Origin: Spirochaetales bacterium
GTDB taxonomy: Bacteria; Spirochaetota; Spirochaetia; SZUA-6; RPPD01
Direction of reading: 5' to 3'
Length of the DNA stretch: 64,000 bases
Assembly: GCA_016929065.1 (NCBI GenBank)
Contig: JAFGJO010000043.1
Location: 1-64,000 of the forward strand
In this document: piece by piece, positions 17,791 to 27,630 of the stretch
Position numbering within the stretch: the first letter of the stretch is position 1
Layout of the letters: each line of letters starts with the position of its first letter
Notes under the pieces: model-generated
The model's database searches: none
Told to the model about the DNA's origin: nothing
Seen by the model: the letters and a program-made list of their open reading frames with translations, nothing else
Position numbers and translations under genes: made by a program

Positions 17791-18909
17791 CTATTTAGGA
17801 AGATTTTTTTTCGGATCAACTGCCCCGCTTTTTGTATAAATGGAAAAATGAAGATGCGGCCCTGTACTCGCACCAGTCGTTCCCATTAGTCCAATTTTCT
17901 GATTCTGCTGAACATATTCATTGCGTTTGACAAGAACCTTATACAAATGCCCATACAGTGTCTGGAAGCCTTCATCGTGCTCAATAATAATAAAATTTCC
18001 GTAGGTATTGTTGTAATCGACTTTTACCACGCGGCCTGATCGTGCAGCAACAATAGTGGTTCCCTGTTTATTCTGGATATCGATGCCGTTATGATTGTGC
18101 CATGTCCCGCTGATCGGGCTGATACGCGGACCAAACGGTGATGATATTCTACCGACCGCCGGCCAGACAAATGATTTGCCGATCACCTTGTTGACGGCGG
18201 CACTTGAAAGCCGGCCGTTGGGAATAAAAAGTTCCTGTCCCTTTAAAATCGTGGTAGACTTGAGATTGTTCCAGTCCAGTAAATCGTCCATGGAGACATT
18301 GTAAATATTACTGAGCTGTAAAAGCGATTCACCTGAACGAACGATATGTTTCACTCCCTTTTTATTCGGAATGGAAAGCACACTTCCGGAATGAACACTT
18401 TTCGCATCGCTGATTTTATTAAAACTGATCAAGGTGCTCAGATCAACATTCATTTTTTTGGCAATCTTTTCCAGGGTATCGTTGTTTTTCACCGTATAGG
18501 TGGCAAGTGTCATTTCAAAATAAGCTTTCGTTTTTTGCCGAGACACCATATCCCGGCGGGCGTTCACAAACACATTTTCATCCAACACAACAGAAAAAAG
18601 CGGATCATGCGGCAAAAGAACCGGCTCATCAGCCGGGGAAAAGAAAAACATGGACATGCCGAGTATCAGAGCAGCCGCCACTGTCGCAATTCCGGCAGCC
18701 AAAAAAAATGGTATTTTGTTATTTTTCGTCCAGTTGATAATTAATTCAACGTATTTTCCGAACTGTGGAGATGTTCTAACCTTAACCGGTGTATGTGCTT
18801 TGGTCTCCCAGATACTTTTCCTGGCACCCTCTACGATGAGGGCAAACTGCGGCCGTTTCCCGTCAATGTGTCGCCGGTTGATTTTTTGCTTTTGAAGTCC
18901 TGCTAACAT
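17791..18909 (-). CDS. Membrane-anchored LysM/M23 peptidoglycan endopeptidase
   Basis: 372 residues. A cytoplasmic N-terminal part of about 65 residues and one membrane helix (about 66-92) are followed by two LysM repeats (about 133-180 and 185-230; YTVKNNDTLEKIAKKMNV and HIVRSGESLLQLSNIYNV) and a C-terminal M23 domain. Zinc ligands are visible in HNHNGIDI and in the final GPHLHFS. It should cleave peptide cross-links in the periplasm. It is followed on the same strand by the exported bactofilin-like protein; M23/bactofilin partnerships control shape in Helicobacter and Leptospira relatives. Confidence 0.93.
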   Translation of the reverse strand: MLAGLQKQKINRRHIDGKRPQFALIVEGARKSIWETKAHTPVKVRTSPQFGKYVELIINWTKNNKIPFFLAAGIATVAAALILGMSMFFFSPADEPVLLPHDPLFSVVLDENVFVNARRDMVSRQKTKAYFEMTLATYTVKNNDTLEKIAKKMNVDLSTLISFNKISDAKSVHSGSVLSIPNKKGVKHIVRSGESLLQLSNIYNVSMDDLLDWNNLKSTTILKGQELFIPNGRLSSAAVNKVIGKSFVWPAVGRISSPFGPRISPISGTWHNHNGIDIQNKQGTTIVAARSGRVVKVDYNNTYGNFIIIEHDEGFQTLYGHLYKVLVKRNEYVQQNQKIGLMGTTGASTGPHLHFSIYTKSGAVDPKKNLPK

Positions 18910-19038
18910 TATATCCTCATAAAAGATATCGACACAAATGAAAGCTCATATTACACTTATATTGAAGGAAAAACAGGGAATTTTTCCTGAAATGTAATAT
19001 TTCTGTAACCTCCGGGAGAGATCATAATTTATAAAGAA

Positions 19039-19635
19039 ATGACACGAAACATTCTTTTTTTTATCGGACTGTCAGTTATCTGTGTATCGATTCTCCGGAT
19101 TTTTATTGTCGATATCGCCGCAGTAAACGGAACCTCCATGGAGCCGCTTTTGCACAGCGGAGATTTGATTTTCATCAACAAGGCTGCCTATGGCCTTTCA
19201 CTCCCTTTTTCAAGCAGTTATCTGTTTCGGTGGGGTGCGCCCGTTGCTGGAGAAATTATATTGTACAGAGATCCCCTCAACAAGGTAAAAACAGTCAAGC
19301 GATGCATCGCTGTTGCCGGGGACCCGGTTTTGGTAAAAAATGATGTATTATATATAAACAATTACCGTATCCCGTTGAAGTTTTATCAAGTGGGTATACT
19401 TGAACATGAATCAATTGTTCCCGAAAACAGTATATTTGTTCTGGGCGATAATTTCGACAACTCATCTGATTCCCGCAGCACCGGTTTTATTCCCATTGAT
19501 ACTGTTGAGGGAAATGCACTGTTTTTGGCTGAACCAGTACTGCAGGATGAGCCTTCCACAAAAAACAGAGCCCCCTCCTTCTCCCCCACCCCGGGCATTG
19601 TTTGGGGAAACCATTTCAATTCACCTGCTGGATAA
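19039..19635 (+). CDS. lepB: Signal peptidase I
   Basis: 198 residues, one N-terminal membrane helix (about 5-25). The S26 catalytic serine is in NGTSMEPLL and the general-base lysine in KTVKRCIAVAGD; box E is GDNFDNSSDSR. It removes signal peptides from exported proteins, of which this window encodes many. Short for the family, with a compact insert. It lies 90 nt upstream of the FtsI-type gene, probably the same transcript. Confidence 0.93.
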   Translation: MTRNILFFIGLSVICVSILRIFIVDIAAVNGTSMEPLLHSGDLIFINKAAYGLSLPFSSSYLFRWGAPVAGEIILYRDPLNKVKTVKRCIAVAGDPVLVKNDVLYINNYRIPLKFYQVGILEHESIVPENSIFVLGDNFDNSSDSRSTGFIPIDTVEGNALFLAEPVLQDEPSTKNRAPSFSPTPGIVWGNHFNSPAG

Positions 19636-19724
19636 TTGTTTTGTGCATCGAATAAATACTCTTAACATGATACTGTTTTTAGATTATGATGGTTTTTTGA
19701 AAATACATCAGAAAGAAGAAAATA

Positions 19725-21590
19725 ATGCCAGAACTTTTGGAAAAAAAGCGGCTTTTGATATTCGGAGCTTTTTTGGGAATCTGTACCCTCGTCCTCACCG
19801 GATTTCTTTTTTCACTCATGGTCGTCAATTCAACCGGTTCACAGGATCGAATGGAAGACCTTCGGGGTGCAGAACGTGGCCCGATTCTGGATAGAAACGG
19901 TGTTGAGCTGGCATTACAGCCTGAGCTCTATTATCTTGAAGCATGGATTCCTCATGTCGAAAACATCAATGAAAGTGCAACGATTCTTTCGAATGTTCTG
20001 ATGGTAAGCCGGGAAAGTATCCTGAATAAATTTGTCGACCGTACCGGATCAGTGGTGATCGCCCATCAGGTCACTCCCGGAGATTCACAAAAAATTGAAA
20101 ATTACAAAGCAGAAGACAAACTGAAGGGAATCTATCTGAAACCGAAAATGGGAAGGATTTACCCCCAGCAGGAACTTGCCAGCCATGTTATCGGATATGT
20201 CAATGTCGACAACAAGGGCTCCGCCGGAGTGGAATATACCCTGGATAAAGAACTACAGCCGTCCTCCCAAAACATCGGGGTGCTCTACGGCAATCAGGTC
20301 ATCCTCACTGTGGATATCACTCTTCAATACAAAATGGATACCATAGCACGCAAGGCCTTTGAAAACTCAAAAGCAGAATCTGTCATGATTCTTGCGATGG
20401 AAGCAAAGACAGGGGAAATACTCTCATACTCCTCTATCCCCAATTATGACCCGAACGAATATTCAAAATTTTCTGATTTGGACAGGATGAACCGACCTGT
20501 CGCCATGGCCTACGAACCGGGATCGGTGTTCAAGATTTTTTCGATGGCGTCTCTTCTGGAACTTGGTGCCATAACCACAGAAGACCATTTTTACTGTAAC
20601 GGTAGTTTCGAAAAGCAGGTCGGCAATGAACTTGTGAAAATAAAATGTCTGGATACTCACGGGGATGTCGGGCTCCAGGAAATTCTAAAATATTCATGCA
20701 ATGCAGGCGCTGCCTATGCTTCGGAAAAAGCCGCATCGGTTCCCTTCTATGACAAGCTGTATCAATTCGGTTTTGGCCAGAAAACAGGGATTCAGCTTGC
20801 CGGGGAATCATACGGAATCTTCAACCCGGTGGAAAAATGGTCGAGCAGATCCAAACCCACAATCGGGTTTGGCCAGGAAATCTCGGTTTCCGCCATCCAG
20901 ATGATTACCGCGGCAACTGTTTTTGCCAACAAGGGAAAACTGCTGAAGCCCCACATTGTTCGCAGAATTGTATCACCGGATGGGAAACGCATTATCCGGG
21001 ATTTTCCAAGAGAAGAAGTGCGCCAGGTCACCACTGCCTCGACCGCTTTAAAAATTCTTTCATTAATGGAAGCTGCAACAGAGACTGGCGGAACGGCAAC
21101 TGCTGCAGCAATCGCAGGGATAAGGATTGCATCAAAAACCGGCACAGCCCAGGTTCCTGATCTGCAGCACGGCGGATATTCAGCCGAAAACTATATCGCC
21201 TCTATCCTGGGTTTGTTCCCTGCTGAAGATCCGCAGATTATTCTTTATATTGTAATTCAGAACCCAAAGGAAGGTTCCATTTTCGGCAGCCGGATTGCAG
21301 CACCCTTGTTCAAACAGGCAACCGAGGAAATTCTGTTTCATTATGATATCCCAAAACAGAATGATCCCTCATATGTGTACTCAGGAGAAATTAAAATACC
21401 GGTTCCCATGCCGGTAAAAATCGGCAATACAATGCCAAATCTCAAGGGAGTTCCAAAACGTCTGCTTTTACCGCTTATCGAAGAAGGATTTGACATCGAT
21501 ATTAATGGCGAGGGATACGTTGTGAAGCAGGATCCACCCCCGGGAGCAGCCGTGACAAAAGGAATGAAAATTACCGTATATTTAAAATGA
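19725..21590 (+). CDS. FtsI-type penicillin-binding transpeptidase with PASTA domain
   Basis: 621 residues: one N-terminal membrane helix (about 12-33), a class B dimerisation domain with RGPILDRNG (about 47), a transpeptidase domain with SxxK (PGSVFKIF, about 266), SxN (YSCNAGAA) and KTG (SKTGTAQVPD, about 470), and one PASTA repeat at about 565-621. It cross-links peptidoglycan, probably at the septum. No FtsL-like gene sits in front, and lepB takes that position. The stop overlaps the ATG of the DUF115 gene (ATGA), so the two are coupled. Confidence 0.93.
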   Translation: MPELLEKKRLLIFGAFLGICTLVLTGFLFSLMVVNSTGSQDRMEDLRGAERGPILDRNGVELALQPELYYLEAWIPHVENINESATILSNVLMVSRESILNKFVDRTGSVVIAHQVTPGDSQKIENYKAEDKLKGIYLKPKMGRIYPQQELASHVIGYVNVDNKGSAGVEYTLDKELQPSSQNIGVLYGNQVILTVDITLQYKMDTIARKAFENSKAESVMILAMEAKTGEILSYSSIPNYDPNEYSKFSDLDRMNRPVAMAYEPGSVFKIFSMASLLELGAITTEDHFYCNGSFEKQVGNELVKIKCLDTHGDVGLQEILKYSCNAGAAYASEKAASVPFYDKLYQFGFGQKTGIQLAGESYGIFNPVEKWSSRSKPTIGFGQEISVSAIQMITAATVFANKGKLLKPHIVRRIVSPDGKRIIRDFPREEVRQVTTASTALKILSLMEAATETGGTATAAAIAGIRIASKTGTAQVPDLQHGGYSAENYIASILGLFPAEDPQIILYIVIQNPKEGSIFGSRIAAPLFKQATEEILFHYDIPKQNDPSYVYSGEIKIPVPMPVKIGNTMPNLKGVPKRLLLPLIEEGFDIDINGEGYVVKQDPPPGAAVTKGMKITVYLK

Positions 21591-23401
21591 ATTATTTCAA
21601 ATCAAACACCGCAATCCTGTATTCCCGTTTTCCTGAAACCAGAGTTCTTCTTGAAAAAAGTAAAAACTCCGGCAACCTTGAGGTGTTTGTAACACCTTCA
21701 GGTTTTATTTCCGCCCGGTACAGGGGAAAAACCCTGCACAGCAGTCACAACCCCGTCCGCGAAGCAGAAAATCTGATTAAAAACCAGCTGAAAAACGAAA
21801 TGCCCCTTTGTCTTTTTTACGGATTCGGGCTTGGCTATACGATTGAAGCTTTTCTTGTACAGTTCCCGGATACTCCCTGCGCAGTCATTGAGCCGGATAC
21901 TGCCCTCTTCCTTTCTGTGCTTGAAACACGTGACTTCACTGTGCTTTTTTCACATCCGATGTTTCAACTCTTTGTGGATACAGAACCAGAAAAAATCATT
22001 CCCTATATCGAGACAACTACCAACGGCAATTTACAAATCGTCAAACTCAGAAGCGTATGGGAAAACAATATTGATTATTACGAGCATGCCGACGCGATTT
22101 TTCGAACTTTTTTAAAACGGCGCGATATCAATCAGAACACACTTGCACGTTTCGGTAAAATCTGGGTAAAAAATCTGTTTTCCAATATTGAAGTTTTCAT
22201 CTCTTCACCCGGGGTCAGACATTTCCTCGGCGGTCTGCAGGATATCCCCGTTCTTGTTGCGGCAGGAGGCCCCTCTTTGGAAGAGATATTGCCGATACTG
22301 CCCCGCCTTGCCAAACGCATGGTCATTATTGCAGTTGATACCACATTCAGGATTCTGCAGGAAAACGGGGTTCAACCAGATTTTGTGGTGGTGAGCGACC
22401 CCCAGTACTGGAACACACGCCATCTCGACGGGGCAGGCAATTCTTCTTCAATTGTCATTTCAGAAGCATCAACCCATCCCCGTGTATTCCGGATGCTGAA
22501 ACATCGAACAGTGTTTTTCAGTTCCTTTTTCCCATTTGGAAAATATCTTGAATCAATAACCGGAGTAAAAGGAAAACTCGGCGCCGGCGGGTCGGTCGCG
22601 ACCACCGCATGGGATTTTGCACGTCAGCTGGGTGCCTCTGCAGTATACATGGCGGGACTGGATCTGGGCTTCCCGCAAAAACGGACCCATTTCAGAGGCA
22701 GTTACTTTGAAAATGCCTTTCATTTCACGGAAAACCGTCTGCTCCCGAATGAAACACTTTCATTCAGTTATCTTCACAGCGGTGGCGCGATTAAAATTCC
22801 CTCAAATGACGGGGGAAGCGTATTATCAGACCAGCGGATGATCGTTTACAAATTCTGGTTTGAAACGCAGGCAAAACTTCATCCCTCCTGCATTACATAC
22901 ACACTCTCTATCCATGGGATAAAAATTGAGGGAATGTCTTTTCTGAATGCTGACTCTCTTTTATCGAAAGAGGATTGCCGCGCGCATATTGATTCACGCA
23001 TCGAAAAGCTGTACACAAAAAGCCGTGCACATCATACAAACACGGACAATTCACTCACACGGCATATGGAAATACTGTTGGCAAATTTAAATGGTTTACG
23101 TGAACTCGCGCGGAAAGGTATTTCTGCAGTACAGGATATTGAAAAACGTCTCCGCAGCAATGCCACCACAGAACCGGCTCTGCGGCGGTTGGATGAAATA
23201 GACGATTCCATCAGAAATTTTCCTGCGAAAGACATTGCCAGTTTTTTAATTCAACCATTGATTTATAAAATCTGCAATGTCCCTGAAACTGACCAGAATA
23301 AAAATCCATTGAAAAATTCTCTTGCCCTGTACACGGAATTGGAACAATCGGCGAAATTCCATGCCTCACTGATCAAAAAATCCAAAATCGCAGGTTGTTA
23401 A
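21587..23401 (+). CDS. DUF115/MptE-like protein (Maf-type motility accessory factor)
   Basis: 604 residues. The central part has the DUF115 motifs VLVAAGGPSLEEILP and FVVVSDPQYWN plus GAGGSVATTAWDFA, shared with 6-hydroxymethylpterin pyrophosphokinase MptE-like proteins and with Maf proteins that add nonulosonic sugars to flagellin. The N-terminal domain (FYGFGLGYTIEAFL) resembles the Maf N-terminal region. No signal peptide. In spirochaetes such proteins are candidates for flagellin glycosylation, which is inference here. It is translationally coupled to the PBP gene, not to a flagellin gene. Confidence 0.82.
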   Translation: MNYFKSNTAILYSRFPETRVLLEKSKNSGNLEVFVTPSGFISARYRGKTLHSSHNPVREAENLIKNQLKNEMPLCLFYGFGLGYTIEAFLVQFPDTPCAVIEPDTALFLSVLETRDFTVLFSHPMFQLFVDTEPEKIIPYIETTTNGNLQIVKLRSVWENNIDYYEHADAIFRTFLKRRDINQNTLARFGKIWVKNLFSNIEVFISSPGVRHFLGGLQDIPVLVAAGGPSLEEILPILPRLAKRMVIIAVDTTFRILQENGVQPDFVVVSDPQYWNTRHLDGAGNSSSIVISEASTHPRVFRMLKHRTVFFSSFFPFGKYLESITGVKGKLGAGGSVATTAWDFARQLGASAVYMAGLDLGFPQKRTHFRGSYFENAFHFTENRLLPNETLSFSYLHSGGAIKIPSNDGGSVLSDQRMIVYKFWFETQAKLHPSCITYTLSIHGIKIEGMSFLNADSLLSKEDCRAHIDSRIEKLYTKSRAHHTNTDNSLTRHMEILLANLNGLRELARKGISAVQDIEKRLRSNATTEPALRRLDEIDDSIRNFPAKDIASFLIQPLIYKICNVPETDQNKNPLKNSLALYTELEQSAKFHASLIKKSKIAGC

Positions 23402-23533
23402 TCACGGCAATTTCTTTTTTCCCTTTCGCCTGGAACCTGCAATATTTTTTTATATTCCATTTTTTCTAAAGTATTTTTCAATTACGCCGAATTTAAAAAA
23501 GAGGAACAGATTATGATCCTCCCTAATTAAAAG

Positions 23534-23571
23534 CGGTATGCTATCTGACGTCCAGGCATACCGTTTTTTTT
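23534..23571 (+). terminator. Intrinsic terminator of the lepB-PBP-DUF115 unit
   Basis: A perfect 8-bp stem, CGGTATGC (23534-23541) and GCATACCG (23556-23563), is followed by eight T (23564-23571). Confidence 0.8.
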
Positions 23572-23610
23572 CAGCAAATTTCACAACCACATATATTTTC
23601 CTGCTTAACC

Positions 23611-23647
23611 AAAAAAAAAGGATCTGAAAACCAAAGTTTTCAGATCC
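23611..23647 (-). terminator. Strong intrinsic terminator of the 23680 gene
   Basis: A perfect 12-bp stem, GGATCTGAAAAC/GTTTTCAGATCC with a 4-nt loop, lies at 23620-23647. On the minus strand it is followed by nine T (23619-23611). Confidence 0.9.
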
Positions 23648-23679
23648 TTGAAAAATCAACAAAAACGGATTAAATAATC

Positions 23680-25521
23680 TTACATATTTTTTGTGTATAA
23701 ATCATCATATTCGGTCCAGATAATACGCAGATTGTTCAAGGTAAACGGCAGAAGACTGTTTTGTTTTACCATCAATTCCAGATTATTGTCCTTCATGCGT
23801 TTGATATTGTCATTGATAATTTGTGCATCCGCTTCTTTGGAAGTGTATCGGTCCCAAATGTTTTGATGTACCTTTTTAAAGGCTTCCTTTTTTTCAAACG
23901 AATTCACATCACCGGATGCTACAGCATTTTCAAGATCATCTTTCGCTGCTGCAATATCCTTTGTCAGTCCTTCAAAAAAACGAAGCAGCTCCTTTTCAAT
24001 TCCCTGCATATGTGTATACGAAGCCTCAAGCTGTTTCTCATATTTTTCGATATCTGCCGTGGATTCCTGCCGCACACTGAACATGTATGCCTCAACAAGA
24101 GCTTTTTGCTTTGATATATCGTTGACATCAATCAACAGGGCAAAATTTGCATTGATCTTTTCTACCAGAACGCTTTTTGTTTCCGGTGAAATAAACTCAA
24201 AAGCACTCATCATGAGAAAGTTTTCACTGTTTAAAAGCGGGGCCACGTTTGTATCGGTCTTGGCCGCCTCGGATACATCCAGATATTTGGTGACAATTTC
24301 CGAGATATTTTTATCGCTGGATTTGACCGTATTCATGTCGAAAATACTCACCAGTTTCAGTTTTTCGGCTTCATTTGAATAATCTTGAAGTTGAAAATAA
24401 ATGTCAACATACTCATTGAAATATTCACTAATTGTTGCAAAATCTCCGAGTTTATTGCTGAGCTCGATAATTCTGAATATATAATCTTTCTTTATCGAAG
24501 GATTTGTTTCCACTGCATCCAATTCCTGATACAGACTCACTGCCCCGATATAACAGTTCCCGATCTTTTCATACGGAACATACCGAACGAATAGCCGCAC
24601 CTTTTCCGGGTCATGTCTTTCTTCAAAATAAACATACTGGTCAAGCAAATCTATTTTTCGCTCAATGCTGATTCCCTTCACCGCTCTTTCCGCTTCAAGG
24701 TGAGACAGATAATCATCCCTCACAGCAGAAGCTTGAACATACTCTGCCGGAAAAAAATCAATCTCAGCACTGAACATGGCTTTATAATTGCGTTCAATCA
24801 GTTCTGTATCGGTGGTGAACTGATTCACCAGTTTCAAAGAGGCCAGATACACAACAAACATTTTCTCTGCTTCGATTTGCGGAACAGTTACTTCGCGATA
24901 ATCAGCTTTTTCTGTAGTCAGTTTGAAGTTTTCCTTGATGGAATCAAGCATTGTGATAAAAAAATCAATTGTTTCCTGTTTGTTGTACAGGGTCAATTTA
25001 AGCGCCTGCATCTGTTTTTTCATAAAATCGCTGATTTGTTCTTTTGGATCTTTCACTTTGCTTTCCGGATCGGGAAGAACCGGTTTGAACTGTGCAGTAT
25101 CGATAAATGCTGACGCGACATCTGCATCAGACAGCCTGAGTGTATCCTGAATATACAACTGCAAATCAGGAATATTCTTTTGTGCAACGGTATCATAATT
25201 TTTCAAAAAGTATTCGGATATGACATATTTGTTTGCAGCAATAGAGGACTGCTCAATAGCCACCTGCTGCGATGCAATAATCCAGTTTCCAAAATAAAAC
25301 AAAAGGGTGCCCTGGGCACCGATAAGAATAAAGCTGATAATCTTCAGTTTTTCTTTCCCGATGGTGATGAACAATATATGCAGCAACGCTGCAGGAACAG
25401 CAAGAAAGCCGTATCCCCACCACAGGAAAAAATTGCGTTTGATTTTCAGGGCAATAAGTCCAGGAACAAGTCCCAGGATTAATGAAATGCCAAAATAAAT
25501 TAATATATACATAAGTAACAT
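23680..25521 (-). CDS. Large envelope protein of unknown function, N-terminal membrane helices
   Basis: 613 residues. Three hydrophobic helices (about 3-23, 32-52, 60-80) are followed by about 520 residues that are charged, helical and often coiled-coil, with no catalytic motif seen. The Lys/Glu-rich helices and repeated spacing around 290-450 could be TPR-like. It has its own promoter at 25551-25579, a GAGAG Shine-Dalgarno and a strong terminator, so it is a single-gene unit. Family not recognised. Confidence 0.7.
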   Translation of the reverse strand: MLLMYILIYFGISLILGLVPGLIALKIKRNFFLWWGYGFLAVPAALLHILFITIGKEKLKIISFILIGAQGTLLFYFGNWIIASQQVAIEQSSIAANKYVISEYFLKNYDTVAQKNIPDLQLYIQDTLRLSDADVASAFIDTAQFKPVLPDPESKVKDPKEQISDFMKKQMQALKLTLYNKQETIDFFITMLDSIKENFKLTTEKADYREVTVPQIEAEKMFVVYLASLKLVNQFTTDTELIERNYKAMFSAEIDFFPAEYVQASAVRDDYLSHLEAERAVKGISIERKIDLLDQYVYFEERHDPEKVRLFVRYVPYEKIGNCYIGAVSLYQELDAVETNPSIKKDYIFRIIELSNKLGDFATISEYFNEYVDIYFQLQDYSNEAEKLKLVSIFDMNTVKSSDKNISEIVTKYLDVSEAAKTDTNVAPLLNSENFLMMSAFEFISPETKSVLVEKINANFALLIDVNDISKQKALVEAYMFSVRQESTADIEKYEKQLEASYTHMQGIEKELLRFFEGLTKDIAAAKDDLENAVASGDVNSFEKKEAFKKVHQNIWDRYTSKEADAQIINDNIKRMKDNNLELMVKQNSLLPFTLNNLRIIWTEYDDLYTKNM

Positions 25522-25550
25522 AGTCTCTCTCCATGTAAAATGCTTATTGC

Positions 25551-25579
25551 ATCATAGATAATTTGATCTTCAAGGTCAA
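25551..25579 (-). promoter_or_regulatory. Sigma-70-type promoter of the 23680 gene
   Basis: On the minus strand: -35 TTGACC (25574-25579), 17-nt spacer, -10 TATGAT (25551-25556). The ATG is 30 nt downstream. Confidence 0.7.
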
Positions 25580-25676
25580 GAGTGATAATCACATCAAGAG
25601 CATTTTCCACAGCCAAAAACCTTAATAATACCGGATTTTGAGCTGACAATCATGAATTAAGCCGCTTTCGCCGGCA

Positions 25677-27035
25677 TTATCTCACTTTTATATAATGCCG
25701 GTTAATATAGTCAATCCGTTCCCGGGACAACATCGCATACCTGCTCCCCGGATATTCCTGTACAACGACATTGTAATACTCGCGGGAGCGCTGAAAATCC
25801 CTGTACTGAATGTTGTTTTCGAAAAATTTCGCAAGCCGGTAATATATCTCGGCAGCTTCCGGGCTGAAACGGTAGCGGTCAAGCCAAACCCCGAACAAAT
25901 CGATTAAAACCGGGTCCTCATTAAAATTCGAAAAATAACGGATCAGCTCCAGGAGTTCATTTTCAATGGGGCCATTTCTATTCAAAAGCACAACCTTGAC
26001 ATGCGGAAGCAGCTGTGCGGTATTCTTTGACAGGCGGAGGGCTTTTGAAATCCCGATAACAGCATTTGTATTATACGGCTCATCAGCACCCTGGTTTTTC
26101 CGCCAATATAATAAAGCCTGCGGAAAATTGTTTTTTTGAAAATAGATCGATGCGATTGCATTATTGAGCCGGGGATCACCTTCCCGGTAAGCATTCAAAA
26201 AACCGTCAAGTGCAGCATCCGTCTGTCCCTGCTCCCGCAGACGGAATGCTTCTTCGATGGCATCATTTGAAGAAACTGCATCACCGCTTTTTTTTCGGCC
26301 CATAATCGATGTAAACTCATCATCGGAAACAATCGAAATCATAATAGATTCGTTTTTGAATAACCCCCTCATGGAATCCTGAAGCTGGAAGGGTAACAGA
26401 AAATCACCCTCACTATGCCCCCGAAAATAAAACACGGTCTGCTTCTCATTGTTGCTGTGGGAAAGGTATTCCAGCCCGTCCGCCTTTTGGGGAACCGACA
26501 GCAGCAGCCAGCCGTTTTCGGGGAAAGAAACCTCGATATCATCCTTCTTTTTCGCATAAATCGTGCGGATGCTTTCCGACGGGTCTGTCGGCTCGATTGA
26601 AACGGGCAAAAGCTCTTCTGAAACCGATTTTTTTACAGGTGTCTCCGGAACGGGCATCGAAGGCTCTGTGTGTGTTTTCGTCGCAACCGGTGCAGGTTCT
26701 GTTTTTCGCGGAATGATTTTTTCTGCTGGTTTTGGCTGCACACGGGCAATACTCTCTTTTTTGTCCTTTATACGTGCTGTGAGTATTTTTTCTGCAACCC
26801 GAAGGGCAAATAACCCGTAATTGCCCGTTTGCCGCATTTCAGCGGTTCGTTTCAGTTTCCCGGCAATTTCCGGTTCATGTAGCCTGTTTTCATCAACAGA
26901 TTTTTCGGGGATGTTTGTATCCAGTGCTGTCGAAACCTCGGGGCGTTTATCGGCACCCCAATCCGTTGTCCCGGATCCGGCAGAAGCACATGAGACGAAT
27001 GTAATAAATAAAAAAAGAACAGCGATGTTTTTCAT
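25677..27035 (-). CDS. TPR lipoprotein
   Basis: 452 residues from the ATG at 27035, which has a very strong Shine-Dalgarno (AAGGGAGGGG). The signal peptide ends in the lipobox FVSC (Cys at 16). The mature protein has a Pro/Lys/Thr-rich linker (about 85-160), a beta-rich domain (about 165-235, NGWLLLSVPQ and TVFYFRG) and C-terminal TPR helices (about 260-445, including AFRLREQGQTDAALDGFLNA). A role as an envelope assembly scaffold is possible by analogy with other TPR lipoproteins. It lies downstream of the smc operon on the same strand. Confidence 0.75.
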   Translation of the reverse strand: MKNIAVLFLFITFVSCASAGSGTTDWGADKRPEVSTALDTNIPEKSVDENRLHEPEIAGKLKRTAEMRQTGNYGLFALRVAEKILTARIKDKKESIARVQPKPAEKIIPRKTEPAPVATKTHTEPSMPVPETPVKKSVSEELLPVSIEPTDPSESIRTIYAKKKDDIEVSFPENGWLLLSVPQKADGLEYLSHSNNEKQTVFYFRGHSEGDFLLPFQLQDSMRGLFKNESIMISIVSDDEFTSIMGRKKSGDAVSSNDAIEEAFRLREQGQTDAALDGFLNAYREGDPRLNNAIASIYFQKNNFPQALLYWRKNQGADEPYNTNAVIGISKALRLSKNTAQLLPHVKVVLLNRNGPIENELLELIRYFSNFNEDPVLIDLFGVWLDRYRFSPEAAEIYYRLAKFFENNIQYRDFQRSREYYNVVVQEYPGSRYAMLSRERIDYINRHYIKVR

Positions 27036-27174
27036 ATCCCCTCCCTTTTGAAAAATGAAAAACCAATATAAAACAGTTTTTTCAAGAACTGCGGACAATA
27101 CTGTCAATGATCAAAGCGGGTATTTCAACTGGTTTTTCCAAGCAACCCGTAATAATGGTAAAAGTATACCTTTT

Positions 27175-27630
27175 TTATTGAATTCCGTCAAAGAGTTCCC
27201 TGATATTTTTATCATTCTCTTTTGAAAGAGTATCAATTCCGATTTCATTCGGATCGATCCAGAATCTGCTTACCAGCAGGTCATCCCACCGGGGAAGCGG
27301 TGTCCGAAATAAATAGAATGACGGTTCCAGACTCTGCTGTTCTGCTTCCGGAATCACAAAAGAAAATAATTCCAGGCGTTTTATCACGCTGCGTCGGGAA
27401 TTGGTGAGTTCCGGTTCTGTATTTTTTCCGGACAATTGATCCTGAAGCCGTCGTTCCTCCTCGCCGGACGGAATGACTTCAGCGGGCGCACTGGAAGGCC
27501 GGGGGACAAGAATAATGACAAGAATTGAAACAAGCACGATTCCAAGGACAACCGCTGCCCCTATTTTAATAACAAGGAAAAAAAGATTCTTTTCATTGTC
27601 ATTAAAAAAGAAATCTTCTTTTTCAAGCAT
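27175..27630 (-). CDS. Single-pass membrane protein coupled to smc
   Basis: 151 residues. A short acidic cytoplasmic start (MLEKEDFFFNDNEKN), a membrane helix (about 18-43), then a Pro/Ser/Glu-rich linker and an extracytoplasmic tail. Its ATG lies 8 nt inside the 3' end of smc, so it is translated from the same message. No family recognised. The coupling suggests, but does not show, a chromosome or division role. Confidence 0.65.
   Translation of the reverse strand: MLEKEDFFFNDNEKNLFFLVIKIGAAVVLGIVLVSILVIILVPRPSSAPAEVIPSGEEERRLQDQLSGKNTEPELTNSRRSVIKRLELFSFVIPEAEQQSLEPSFYLFRTPLPRWDDLLVSRFWIDPNEIGIDTLSKENDKNIRELFDGIQ

Noticed and set aside
23513-23530. Five-codon mini-ORF (MILPN) with GAGGAAC upstream
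   Set aside because: Too short to support; it lies just before the terminator and probably reflects chance.
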